A stretch of 9,507 bases of DNA from Candidatus Omnitrophota bacterium (GTDB lineage Bacteria > Omnitrophota > Koll11 > Gygaellales > Profunditerraquicolaceae): the NCBI GenBank assembly GCA_028717765.1, contig JAQUNE010000044.1, forward strand, positions 1 through 9,507, in the 5' to 3' direction. A program made the position numbers and the translations under genes. Below, piece after piece: positions 1 through 6,861 of this stretch. The first letter of the stretch is position 1; each line of letters begins with the position of its first letter. The notes beneath the pieces are model-generated. The model saw only the letters and a list, made by a program, of their open reading frames with translations. It did no database searches and had not been told where the DNA came from.

Positions 1-6
1 AAACCA

Positions 7-28
7 GGGACAGCGACCAATTATTCCC
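7..28. repeat. Possible REP-like half element at window edge
   Basis: The segment GGGACAGCGACC followed by an AT-rich run and CCC resembles one arm of the imperfect palindromes with GGGACAGCGACC arms that I recall as common in intergenic regions of some environmental bacteria, often linked to REP-associated tyrosine transposases. Only one arm is present, so the palindrome itself is not visible. It lies in the frame upstream of the giant gene. Low certainty. Confidence 0.25.
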
Positions 29-47
29 ACCCGTCGTCCCGGTTTGT

Positions 48-3000
48 TTGGCTTTTGTATTTTTCTTCTGGTGGGCACACATAAAAGCAGCCTGGCAGAG
101 GTTTTGGAGAAGGGGGGCACCTCAGGCAACGTCCCCGGTTGTTCAGTTACCATCTCTCGAAGAGCTCCGGGATTTTTATCGCAGATTTAATCAGCGGGGA
201 GTTTTGGTTGTGGGCAATACACAAGTTACAATGAGCTATGCTTCATCTAGGCCGTTAGTCCGCACAACTTTAGTAAATATTATTAACCATTTAGGAGATC
301 GGCCGTTAACTATTCTTTCTTTAGGATCTGGAAGAGGGGAGCTAGAAGAAGCATTACAGAATGCTGGCCACATTGTTTTGGGGGTAGAATTAAGTGAAGA
401 GAATGCCGTTTATGCGCGTGCACGCACAGTAGAAACGATTGTTTGTGACGCACATGAGTTTGATTTAAGAAAAAAATTCAGGATAGTGCTGTTGTCTGAA
501 TCCATAGGCCATATGAGAGAGCCGGAAATTTTACTGGTCGCAAAAAAGCATTTAGAAAAAGAAGGCAGGATAGTTATTACCAGTGAAGTAATCGGGGAGG
601 GTTCGCGGGTGAATTTTCCCGAAACCCTATATTATAATCGTAGTAAATCAGAGATCAGTAAGGATATAAATGGCGCGGGCTTAATTTTAGAACGCATATT
701 TCCGTTAATTGTCGGTGAAGATCGGGATGGAGAGCTAAGAAAATTATATGTTTTCGTAGCTAAGCATCCGGCGCAGCCCGGCCAGGAATCTCAAAGGGTG
801 GTACCTGAGGCAACGTCCCCGGATGGTGCCAAGCCGCGGCAGGGAAAAACTGCTGTTGAGGTTGCGAAACGTTTCGCTGCTTTAAAGCAAGTGCATTTTC
901 CCGGTTTTCTCCCCGTCGATAAAAATAACATTCCAGAATGGGTATCTCAGGTTTTAGAATATTACCGTAAAATTAATCCGCAGAGAGCAGAATTTCTGGA
1001 AGGTTTAATTAAGCATAAAGGCCGCCTGAGTTTTGGCCCGGATGAAGAAAATGTTTTTTACGGAGCAAATAACCAGGATCCGCTTAAGCCAGTTATTCTT
1101 ATTGCTACTAATTGCGAACATTGCCTTGCTGCTACTTTGGTGCATGAAATCGAAGCGCTGCATGGCAGAAGCCATGAGCAGGCAATTGATGAGGAAAAGA
1201 AATTTATTGAAGCCCAGATTGTGGAAGTAGACGGTAAAACAGGCTACGGCCTCTTCGTGCGCGATCTTCAGCAGGGATATACCCAAGCCACTTATAACTC
1301 GCCATTCTTTAGGTATACCGCTGACACCGACGGTCTGGGCCGTTACAAGTTATATTTCGAAAAGCAAAAAGAACAGATTGCTACAGGTAAAGGGGCGCGC
1401 TCTCAAATTACGATTATCAGAAAATATGATCCTTTAAGCGTAAAAATCGAATATGAAATCATCCGCCATGACGATACTGCTTTGCGCAGTGAATTTTTGC
1501 TCTTGCCGGAGGCGCAATTAGGCCGCGCAACCTTGGTTTCCTATAAGGAAGTGGTAGCGAATCACCTTACGCAGGTAGAAAATATCGATATTAATGACCC
1601 TGAGCAATTTTTCGCGCTTACCTATACTGATGAGGTAAAAAGCGAGCGAGGCGTATATTCATTTAAGATTAATAAGCGGCAATATTATGTTCCTAGTGGT
1701 GCTCAAGGTATTTGCCCACTTACTGTTGCGCGTAGGTATAATGCGCCGAGTAAGAGGATTGAATATGTCTTTACCCGTCATGACCCCACAGGAGATATTG
1801 AAAAAACTTTTTGGCTGGAGTGGAGCCAGGAGCGCGGGCATTGGGTATTTGTTGCGCCAAAGTCTTTTCTCGAGGTACATCTGGCCCAGCCGGAAAACGC
1901 AGCAGATATTAATGACCCTGCCAAATATCCAGCCTTTGCCTATGAAGAACAAATTGATAAAGCAGACGGGTCATATTTCTTGACCATCGGGGAAAAGGAA
2001 TATCGGGTGCACACAGGAAAAGAAGCGCCTTGCCGCATCACGATAGAACGCAGGTTTGCTGCAGAAGAACAAAAAATTGAGTATGTCTTTACTCGCGACG
2101 ATGCTCCAAAAACCAAAAAGGTCTTTCGTTTGGCCTGGAGCCAGGAGCGCGGGCATTGGGTATTGGGACTTTTTAATAAAAGGTTATTAATCCGAGGGGT
2201 AATGGAGGAGCATCTTGGCCAACCGATGGACTGTCCGGATATAAATAACCCGGAGAGATTTACTGCTTTTGAGCATGAGGGAAAAATAAATAATCTAGAC
2301 GGAGTTTATTACTTGAGCATCCACGGCCATTCTTATCAGATTTATACCGGTAGGTCCGCGCCTTGCGCAGTTACTATCGCGCGCAGGTTTAATTCAACGA
2401 GCAAAGAAATCGAGTATGTTTTTACCCGTCATGATGAAGGAAATATCCGTAAGGTCTTTGATGTAAAATGGAGCGATACGCACGGGCACTGGGTATTAGA
2501 GAGCCTGGAAATAACAACACCACAACCCGCGCCAATTGCCTTAAGCCCGTATCCGGAAATCGCAGCTTACATTGAACATTGTAAAGGATTTAATGAGCAA
2601 GGCATCATGGTAATAAACATGCTTCAATCTCCGGAGAGGATTATTCTTAACATGGCTGCGCAGAGGCCAGCTGTTCAGGAAAAAATCATAAAAATAATCT
2701 CTGATATCCCGGGAAAGATTCTTCTTGTCGGGCCTGACCGGGGAGTAGTGGCAGCTGCGCTGAAAAGTAAGAGGAAGCCAGGAGGAAGAGAAGTGTTGGA
2801 AGTCGATGCCAGCGCGGAAAATATTCAATACGCAAGGTCCCGTAATGTCGAAGCGCAAGTTGTCGATCCGTATAATATGGGATTAGCCGCGGAATTTAGT
2901 CCGGTTTGGGTTTCAGAATTTATTGGCTATACAAACTTACCGAGGTTATTTCAAAGCTTGGCCAGTTGTACGGCATTAGGCGGATACCTTATGATTACGG

Positions 3001-3218
3001 ATTATGAATTTGCTGCTTTTGACCCAACGCATGATTTTGAGAAAACTCAATACCAGCTACATAAGCGCTGGGAGGTGACGGCTAATTTGCCAGCAGCTGG
3101 TTTTCGGTTGCTCTATATTATACCTATATTTATGGGAAACGACAAAAGCGGTTCGCCGGTAAATTTATTGATATATATGGCACAACGAGATTTACCTCGA
3201 CGCACAGGAAAAAATTGA
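48..3218 (+). CDS. Giant methyltransferase-like / repeat / degenerate methyltransferase protein (5' end uncertain)
   Basis: This gene encodes about 1056 residues. Residues 34-240 look like a class I SAM-dependent methyltransferase: motif I ILSLGSGRGELE (89-100), an acidic strand-2 end VLGVELSEEN (110-119), then CDAHEF (133-138). Residues 268-395 form a separate region with CEHC (356-359) and H366, E367, H372, H376. Residues 421-819 are four tandem copies of an unrecognised repeat. Residues 833-1048 align with the N-terminal methyltransferase (FNEQG against FNQRG, AENIQYARSRNVEAQVVD against EENAVYARARTVETIVCD), but motif I has become LLVGPDRGV, so this copy is probably not catalytic. The TTG start at 48 has no visible Shine-Dalgarno, the frame is open to the window's left edge, and the first ATG (231) would cut into the duplicated domain; the true start is therefore at or upstream of about residue 30. 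The residues around 1-20 are hydrophobic and aromatic but are not a convincing signal peptide. The substrate is unknown. Domain assignment is fairly sure for the first domain; the overall role is not known. Confidence 0.8.
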   Translation: MAFVFFFWWAHIKAAWQRFWRRGAPQATSPVVQLPSLEELRDFYRRFNQRGVLVVGNTQVTMSYASSRPLVRTTLVNIINHLGDRPLTILSLGSGRGELEEALQNAGHIVLGVELSEENAVYARARTVETIVCDAHEFDLRKKFRIVLLSESIGHMREPEILLVAKKHLEKEGRIVITSEVIGEGSRVNFPETLYYNRSKSEISKDINGAGLILERIFPLIVGEDRDGELRKLYVFVAKHPAQPGQESQRVVPEATSPDGAKPRQGKTAVEVAKRFAALKQVHFPGFLPVDKNNIPEWVSQVLEYYRKINPQRAEFLEGLIKHKGRLSFGPDEENVFYGANNQDPLKPVILIATNCEHCLAATLVHEIEALHGRSHEQAIDEEKKFIEAQIVEVDGKTGYGLFVRDLQQGYTQATYNSPFFRYTADTDGLGRYKLYFEKQKEQIATGKGARSQITIIRKYDPLSVKIEYEIIRHDDTALRSEFLLLPEAQLGRATLVSYKEVVANHLTQVENIDINDPEQFFALTYTDEVKSERGVYSFKINKRQYYVPSGAQGICPLTVARRYNAPSKRIEYVFTRHDPTGDIEKTFWLEWSQERGHWVFVAPKSFLEVHLAQPENAADINDPAKYPAFAYEEQIDKADGSYFLTIGEKEYRVHTGKEAPCRITIERRFAAEEQKIEYVFTRDDAPKTKKVFRLAWSQERGHWVLGLFNKRLLIRGVMEEHLGQPMDCPDINNPERFTAFEHEGKINNLDGVYYLSIHGHSYQIYTGRSAPCAVTIARRFNSTSKEIEYVFTRHDEGNIRKVFDVKWSDTHGHWVLESLEITTPQPAPIALSPYPEIAAYIEHCKGFNEQGIMVINMLQSPERIILNMAAQRPAVQEKIIKIISDIPGKILLVGPDRGVVAAALKSKRKPGGREVLEVDASAENIQYARSRNVEAQVVDPYNMGLAAEFSPVWVSEFIGYTNLPRLFQSLASCTALGGYLMITDYEFAAFDPTHDFEKTQYQLHKRWEVTANLPAAGFRLLYIIPIFMGNDKSGSPVNLLIYMAQRDLPRRTGKN
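119..138 (+). repeat. 20-bp imperfect direct repeat in linker (partner at 803-822)
   Basis: Nineteen of 20 bases match the segment at 803-822. The two copies encode PQATSP (residues 25-30) and PEATSP (253-258), just before and just after the first methyltransferase-like domain. They look like duplicated Pro/Ser/Thr linkers bracketing a domain cassette. Confidence 0.6.
1821..1849 (+). repeat. 29-bp exact direct repeat, copy 1 (repeat unit 2)
   Basis: This stretch encodes the WSQERGHWV element and is identical over 29 bp to 2136-2164, exactly 315 bp (105 codons) downstream and in the same frame. Surrounding codons have diverged, so the identity points to recent duplication or local gene conversion rather than protein-level conservation alone. 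Confidence 0.9.
2136..2164 (+). repeat. 29-bp exact direct repeat, copy 2 (repeat unit 3)
   Basis: This is the second copy of the in-frame 29-bp direct repeat at 1821-1849 and again encodes WSQERGHWV. A further 16-bp exact repeat encoding DINDP is seen at 1587-1602 and 1905-1920, with a 318-bp period. Both lie at homologous places in the repeat units. Confidence 0.9.
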
Positions 3219-3265
3219 GGAATTTAACCATATTTAATTTCAACTGGTTACGTAATAATTATTTC

Positions 3266-3293
3266 TTGACTTTATAAAAACTAGCGCTAAAAT
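3266..3293 (+). promoter_or_regulatory. Sigma70-type promoter for the PilZ gene
   Basis: A TTGACT -35 box (3266-3271) and a TAAAAT -10 box (3288-3293) are separated by 16 bp, in an AT-rich gap about 25 bp before the PilZ start codon. This is the best-matching promoter in the window and would give a very short leader. Confidence 0.7.
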
Positions 3294-3318
3294 AAATAAT
3301 AGGTGAGGAGGTGAAATT

Positions 3319-3657
3319 ATGTTAAACGAAGGATCGCAAGACAGAAGGGTATTTGAACGATTCTCCGCGAGCATCCCAGTGAGATTTTTAGACACGAATG
3401 CGAATCAGGAAGGCTTTGCTCAGACCCAAGATATTAGTGCCAAGGGTTTAGGCCTGGAAACCAAAGAATTACTTCCGGTAAATAGTACTTTAGAGCTCTG
3501 GCTGGAGATTCCGGATAAAGGAGAGCCGCTTTATACCCGTGGTGCAGTGGCCTGGTCAAAATCTAGCGGGATTAATGAGTACCGGGCAGGCATTAACCTG
3601 GAAAAAGCAGATCTCATGGGGCTTTCCCGTGTTTTAAGAACCGTGCGTTTAAGGTAA
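3319..3657 (+). CDS. Single-domain PilZ protein, likely c-di-GMP receptor
   Basis: The product has 112 residues and is almost entirely one PilZ domain. It carries the two hallmark ligand motifs: RxxxR as R10-VFE-R14 near the N terminus, and the (D/N)xSxxG motif as D38-I-S40-AK-G43. The beta-strand pattern that follows (LELWLEIP, TRGAVAWS, YRAGINLEK) fits a PilZ barrel. There is no signal peptide or membrane helix, so it should be cytoplasmic. The ATG at 3319 has a strong GAGGAGGTG ribosome binding site (3305-3313) five bases upstream, which fixes the start. It has its own promoter, and another promoter follows it, so it is probably a separate unit from the downstream sugar operon, although no strong terminator lies between them. 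The usual PilZ role is to bind cyclic di-GMP and change motility, exopolysaccharide output or a partner protein. The partner here is unknown. Confidence 0.9.
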   Translation: MLNEGSQDRRVFERFSASIPVRFLDTNANQEGFAQTQDISAKGLGLETKELLPVNSTLELWLEIPDKGEPLYTRGAVAWSKSSGINEYRAGINLEKADLMGLSRVLRTVRLR

Positions 3658-3665
3658 TAAAAATC

Positions 3666-3694
3666 TTGATTTCACCACGAATTTATGTTAAATT
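3666..3694 (+). promoter_or_regulatory. Promoter of the sugar transporter / glycosidase operon
   Basis: A TTGATT -35 box (3666-3671) is followed by TAAATT (3689-3694) after 17 bp, with a TG one base upstream of the -10 (extended -10 type). TTAAAT at 3688-3693 with a 16-bp spacer is an equivalent reading. The layout resembles the PilZ promoter. Transcription would begin near 3700, upstream of the operator candidate and about 100 bp before the first start codon. Confidence 0.55.
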
Positions 3695-3715
3695 TTATTA
3701 TTCCCCCCAAATAGC

Positions 3716-3733
3716 AGGGAAAACGCTTTCTCT
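3716..3733. promoter_or_regulatory. LacI/CcpA-family operator candidate
   Basis: This is an 18-bp inverted repeat with a central CG, core GAAAACGCTTTC. Seven of nine half-site positions are symmetric. It matches the general form of LacI-family and cre sites (TGAAAxCGxTTTCA-like). It sits about 15-33 bases downstream of the predicted transcription start and upstream of a sugar importer gene, which suits repression by a sugar-responsive regulator. No regulator gene is in the window, so the binding protein is inferred. Confidence 0.55.
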
Positions 3734-3799
3734 TGCCGATATTCCGCCCCATTGACAAAAAAGATTTCTGGCAAGCTTGAAAAATTGATAGGAGGTTTT

Positions 3800-5116
3800 A
3801 TGAGGAGGTTGTTGTCTTATTTGACCGGCGGACTTATGGCTTTATCCGCTATTGGAATAATTGTTTTATCCGGCTGTTCTCAATCTTCAGAAAAATCCGC
3901 AAATACCATTACCGTCTGGCACTGGATGACGGACCGCGACTCAGCCTTTCAAGAGCTTGCCAAAAGATACGCACAAAAAACCGGGATCAAGGTAAATTTT
4001 GAACTTTACGCACCTTCCGACGCCTATACGCAAAAAGTACGCGCCGCCGCACAAGGCCAAACCCTTCCTGATATTTTCGGAATCTTAGGAGAAAAACGGG
4101 ATTTTTCCGCATTTATCAAAGCCGGCCATATTTTGAATCTTACACCTTACATGGACGAAGCGCAAGGGGCCTGGAAAAATAAATTTTTTAGTAAAGCCAT
4201 AGCAGTCAATGAATTCATTAACGGTAATATCTATGGTATTAGTGCAGGTATATATGGCGTGCCAATCGATGTGATGACTATTGAAATGCTTTACAATAAA
4301 GATTTATTTAGGGAATTGGGGCTTAATCCTAACCGTCCGCCGGAGACTTTCGCGGAATTTATAGATATAGGTAAGAAGCTTAAAGAAAAGAATTTACAAG
4401 GGTTAGTTTCCGGGTGGGGAGAACTTTGGATGATTGATTGTCTGGCAAATGATTATGCCTTTAATGTTATGGGTAAGGAAAAAGTTATCGCTACGATTAG
4501 AGGCGATGTAGCTTATACTGATCCTGATTGGATTAAGGTTTTTACGCTTTTTAAGGAGATGCGCGAGTCCGGCATTTTAGCTGAAGGGTTGGTAACCATG
4601 GTCAATAAAACCGCGGAACAGCTTTTTGCCAGCGGTAAAGCAGTCTTTGCTTTTAATGGCTCCTGGTGTTTAAATGTCTATAAGGGGATGAACCCTCGGC
4701 TAAATTACGGGGTAATATTACCACCAAGAGCTTCTCAAATGCGCCCGATGAGCATTTGGGGAGGGGCCGGTTCTTCTTTTATGGTCAATGCCCGGTCTAA
4801 GAATAAAGAAGAGGCGGTCAAATTCTTGCAATGGCTAACTGATAAAGATCAACAGATATATTTGGCAGATACTACTTTTAACCTGCCCTCAAACAAGGAA
4901 GCTTTAGGTAAAATTCCCGCGGTCTTAACCGAATTTGCCGATGATGTTGAATTGAGTACCCATCCGAATACCTGGGGGGTTTCTGAATTTCCGGCGGTAA
5001 TTGAGACATTGGATAAAGGATTGCAGTCTCTTGTCATCGGGGAGAAATCGCCTGAACAGGTGGCTTCCGAGGTACAGAAGGTTAAAGAACGCGAATTGGC
5101 AAAGAAGAGACGCTAA
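3800..5116 (+). CDS. ABC sugar transporter solute-binding lipoprotein (family 1, MalE/UgpB-like)
   Basis: The product has 438 residues. The N terminus has two arginines, a hydrophobic stretch and the lipobox LSGC with C26 as the lipidated residue, so the mature protein is membrane-anchored in the periplasm or on the surface. The mature part begins with the family-1 hallmark TITVWHWM (36-43), and LPDIFG (89-94) is the usual ligand-lobe motif. Later MLYNKDLFRELGL and a NGSW region are also typical of MalE/UgpB-type proteins. Length suits the family. I chose the ATG at 3800 because AGGAGG lies four bases upstream and it places the signal peptide at the N terminus; a TTG at 3752 in the same frame has no ribosome binding site. 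Two permease genes follow with a 4-nt gap. The ligand is probably an oligosaccharide, given the operon's glycosidase, but cannot be read from sequence. Confidence 0.93.
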   Translation: MRRLLSYLTGGLMALSAIGIIVLSGCSQSSEKSANTITVWHWMTDRDSAFQELAKRYAQKTGIKVNFELYAPSDAYTQKVRAAAQGQTLPDIFGILGEKRDFSAFIKAGHILNLTPYMDEAQGAWKNKFFSKAIAVNEFINGNIYGISAGIYGVPIDVMTIEMLYNKDLFRELGLNPNRPPETFAEFIDIGKKLKEKNLQGLVSGWGELWMIDCLANDYAFNVMGKEKVIATIRGDVAYTDPDWIKVFTLFKEMRESGILAEGLVTMVNKTAEQLFASGKAVFAFNGSWCLNVYKGMNPRLNYGVILPPRASQMRPMSIWGGAGSSFMVNARSKNKEEAVKFLQWLTDKDQQIYLADTTFNLPSNKEALGKIPAVLTEFADDVELSTHPNTWGVSEFPAVIETLDKGLQSLVIGEKSPEQVASEVQKVKERELAKKRR

Positions 5117-5120
5117 CTTA

Positions 5121-6008
5121 ATGAAGCTCAGAGATACTTTAGAAAATTATACTTTTGTTCTGCCCGCAGTAATTATTTTTTCGATCTTTTATATCATTCC
5201 TTTTTTCTGGGTTTTTCAGTTAGGGATGTACGATTGGGACGGGATACTTCCTACCAAGACTTTTGTTGGCCTGGCAAATTTCAAAGAAATATTTTTGCAG
5301 GACCCTAGCTGGTGGCAGGCAATGTGGAACGCCACCTACATCACACTGATCGCACTTATTTTTCAAAACGCGCTGGCATTTTTGTTAGCTTGGGCATGTG
5401 ACCGGGAAATCCGGATGAAGAATTTTTACCGGGTCATATTTTTCATTCCGCCGATCCTTTCGGAAATTGTCGTGGGGATGGCCTGGCGTTTTATTATTAA
5501 TGATGTTGACGGGGCGAATATCGTTAACCGTTGCTTGATTAGTATTGGGTTACCGCAATTAGCGCATAACTGGCTTTCTGATCCTAAAACCGCGCTTACT
5601 ACAGTGGCAGTGGTGCATTGCTGGAAAGGGTTCGGCTGGGGATTTTTAATCTTTTTGGCCGGGCTACAGACTATTCCGCGTGAACTTTATGAAGCTGCGC
5701 GGGTCGACGGAGCTAATGCCTGGCAGACATTTCGTAAAATTACCATGCCTTTGATGATTCCGGTGGCAGTGCTGGTAGCGATACTTACGGTTCTAGGGAC
5801 AATGCAGGCCTTTGTTTTAATTATCGGGTTGGTGGGCGGAGAATTTGCCGGGCATACCTCGGTTCCGGTTTTACGCATCCTTGCTTCGATGCGCGGCTCT
5901 TCTCGATTCGGTTATGCCTGTGCGCAAGGAATTACCTTTGGTATGGTTTTGGTGATCATTTCTTTTGTGCAATACCGTTTTTCTAAAAGGGCGCGCCAAA
6001 TTACTTAA
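5121..6008 (+). CDS. ABC sugar transporter permease, MalF type
   Basis: The product is a 295-residue inner-membrane protein with six predicted helices, roughly 11-33, 72-92, 103-127, 160-182, 211-236 and 264-285. The cytoplasmic EAA loop that docks on the transporter ATPase is clear at 191-211: EAA (191-193), D196, G197, then I207 and P210. The helix layout and length fit the MalF/UgpA-type sugar permeases (COG1175-like). I chose the ATG at 5121, four bases after the binding-protein stop, because it starts just before the first helix. The frame is open farther upstream (from 5001), but that would overlap the binding-protein gene by more than 100 bases. The ribosome binding site is weak, suggesting translational coupling. 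It should pair with the next gene as a heterodimeric channel. Confidence 0.93.
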   Translation: MKLRDTLENYTFVLPAVIIFSIFYIIPFFWVFQLGMYDWDGILPTKTFVGLANFKEIFLQDPSWWQAMWNATYITLIALIFQNALAFLLAWACDREIRMKNFYRVIFFIPPILSEIVVGMAWRFIINDVDGANIVNRCLISIGLPQLAHNWLSDPKTALTTVAVVHCWKGFGWGFLIFLAGLQTIPRELYEAARVDGANAWQTFRKITMPLMIPVAVLVAILTVLGTMQAFVLIIGLVGGEFAGHTSVPVLRILASMRGSSRFGYACAQGITFGMVLVIISFVQYRFSKRARQIT

Positions 6009-6012
6009 AAAG

Positions 6013-6861
6013 ATGAAATCAACCGCTTATTATAAGACGAAAAAGATAACCACCAACCTGGTGATTAATCTTTTTTTAATCAGTGTAGCGATCACCTGTA
6101 TTTATCCTTTATTATGGATGATCTCCTCGAGTTTTAAGACTCAGGAGACTGTATTTACAGACCTTTCTTTGATCCCGCGCCACATTCATCTGGAAAATTA
6201 TGTGCGCGCATGGCTGGAGGGCGGTTTTGGCCGCAATTTCTTAAACAGTATTTTGTATACCTCTTGTGTAGTTTTCGGGATTATTATTATTTCTTCTATG
6301 GCGGCTTACGCATTTTCGCGTTTGCGTTTTCCGGGGAAAAATATCCTCTTTTTTGTTTTCATGGCAGCAATGATGATTCCCATTCCGGGTAGTTTTGTGG
6401 CACTTTATGTGCTTTTAAATAAATTACATTTAAGGAATACGCCGGTAGGCTATATTTTATGCATGATCAATGTTGGGCTTTCTACGAGCATTTTTCTTCT
6501 CAAAACTTTTTTTGATAAGATGCCTAAAGAGTTAGAAGATGCTGCCAGGATTGACGGCTGTTCGAAACTGGGGATCTGGAGACATGTGGCCTTGCCTTTG
6601 GCAAAACCGGTATTAGCAGTAGTGATTGTTTTTAATGCGCTGAATGTCTGGAATGAATATATCCTGGCTTTGATTATTTTTGATTCCCGGCAGTATATGC
6701 CTTTACAGGTAGCACTGCAAACATTTCAGGGAGAATTCGTGACCAATTATCCGCTTTTAATGGCAGGCCTAACCATTACCGCTTTACCTATTATTATAGT
6801 TTATTTGTTGATGCAGAAATATATTGTTAAAGGTGTCACAGCAGGGGCATTAGTAGGATGA
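6013..6861 (+). CDS. ABC sugar transporter permease, MalG type
   Basis: The product is a 282-residue inner-membrane protein with about six helices, near 15-37, 77-101, 110-135, 143-164, 199-222 and 247-267. The EAA loop is at 176-195 (DAARIDG, then V192 and LP at 194-195), with Asp in place of the first Glu. Other MalG/UgpE-type features are the early FKTQETVF segment after helix 1 and the C-terminal GAL(V)-G tail. I chose the ATG at 6013, four bases after the previous stop and matching family length; a start at 5965 in the same frame would overlap the upstream permease. The final codon overlaps the next gene's start in an ATGA junction. It is the second half of the permease pair. No ATPase subunit follows, as is common where one ATPase serves several sugar importers. 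Confidence 0.93.
   Translation: MKSTAYYKTKKITTNLVINLFLISVAITCIYPLLWMISSSFKTQETVFTDLSLIPRHIHLENYVRAWLEGGFGRNFLNSILYTSCVVFGIIIISSMAAYAFSRLRFPGKNILFFVFMAAMMIPIPGSFVALYVLLNKLHLRNTPVGYILCMINVGLSTSIFLLKTFFDKMPKELEDAARIDGCSKLGIWRHVALPLAKPVLAVVIVFNALNVWNEYILALIIFDSRQYMPLQVALQTFQGEFVTNYPLLMAGLTITALPIIIVYLLMQKYIVKGVTAGALVG

Larger units (their letters stand above)
1308..2504 (+). repeat. Four tandem ~90-110-residue protein repeats inside the giant gene
   Basis: Translated repeats lie at residues 421-513 (most diverged), 514-619, 620-730 and 731-819. The shared pattern is DIN(D/N)P at the start, then DGxYxLxI, a TGxxAPC element, (I/V)TIxRRF, IEYVFTRHD, a K-hydrophobic-F strand, W(S)QERGHWV and a HLxQPEN linker. 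The alternating hydrophobic pattern suggests small beta-rich modules, perhaps for binding or spacing between the two methyltransferase-like domains. I do not recognise the family. The first copy keeps only the ITIxRKY and IEYEIIRHD core. Confidence 0.8.

Noticed and set aside
1143..1175. Calling the middle domain of the giant protein a zinc peptidase
   Set aside because: The HE is followed by a histidine at the wrong spacing (HEx4H instead of HExxH), and no downstream third ligand motif is recognisable, so only possible metal binding is reported.
1033..2156. Short open frames on both strands inside the repeat-bearing part of the giant gene
   Set aside because: They are by-products of codon use in the repeats. 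The main frame carries conserved repeat motifs and is uninterrupted.
1587..2504. CRISPR-like or mobile repeats
   Set aside because: The repeats are coding, in frame, about 315-330 bp apart and diverged outside short cores. There are no short regular spacers and no transposase.
3225..3250. TAACCA/TGGTTA inverted repeat as a terminator for the giant gene
   Set aside because: The stem is only 6 bp and AT-rich with a 14-base loop and no U-tract right after it.
3752..3757. TTGACA, a perfect -35 box sequence, and in-frame TTG start upstream of the binding-protein gene
   Set aside because: No acceptable -10 box lies 16-18 bp downstream, and the TTG has no ribosome binding site. The ATG at 3800 has AGGAGG and places the lipoprotein signal at the N terminus.
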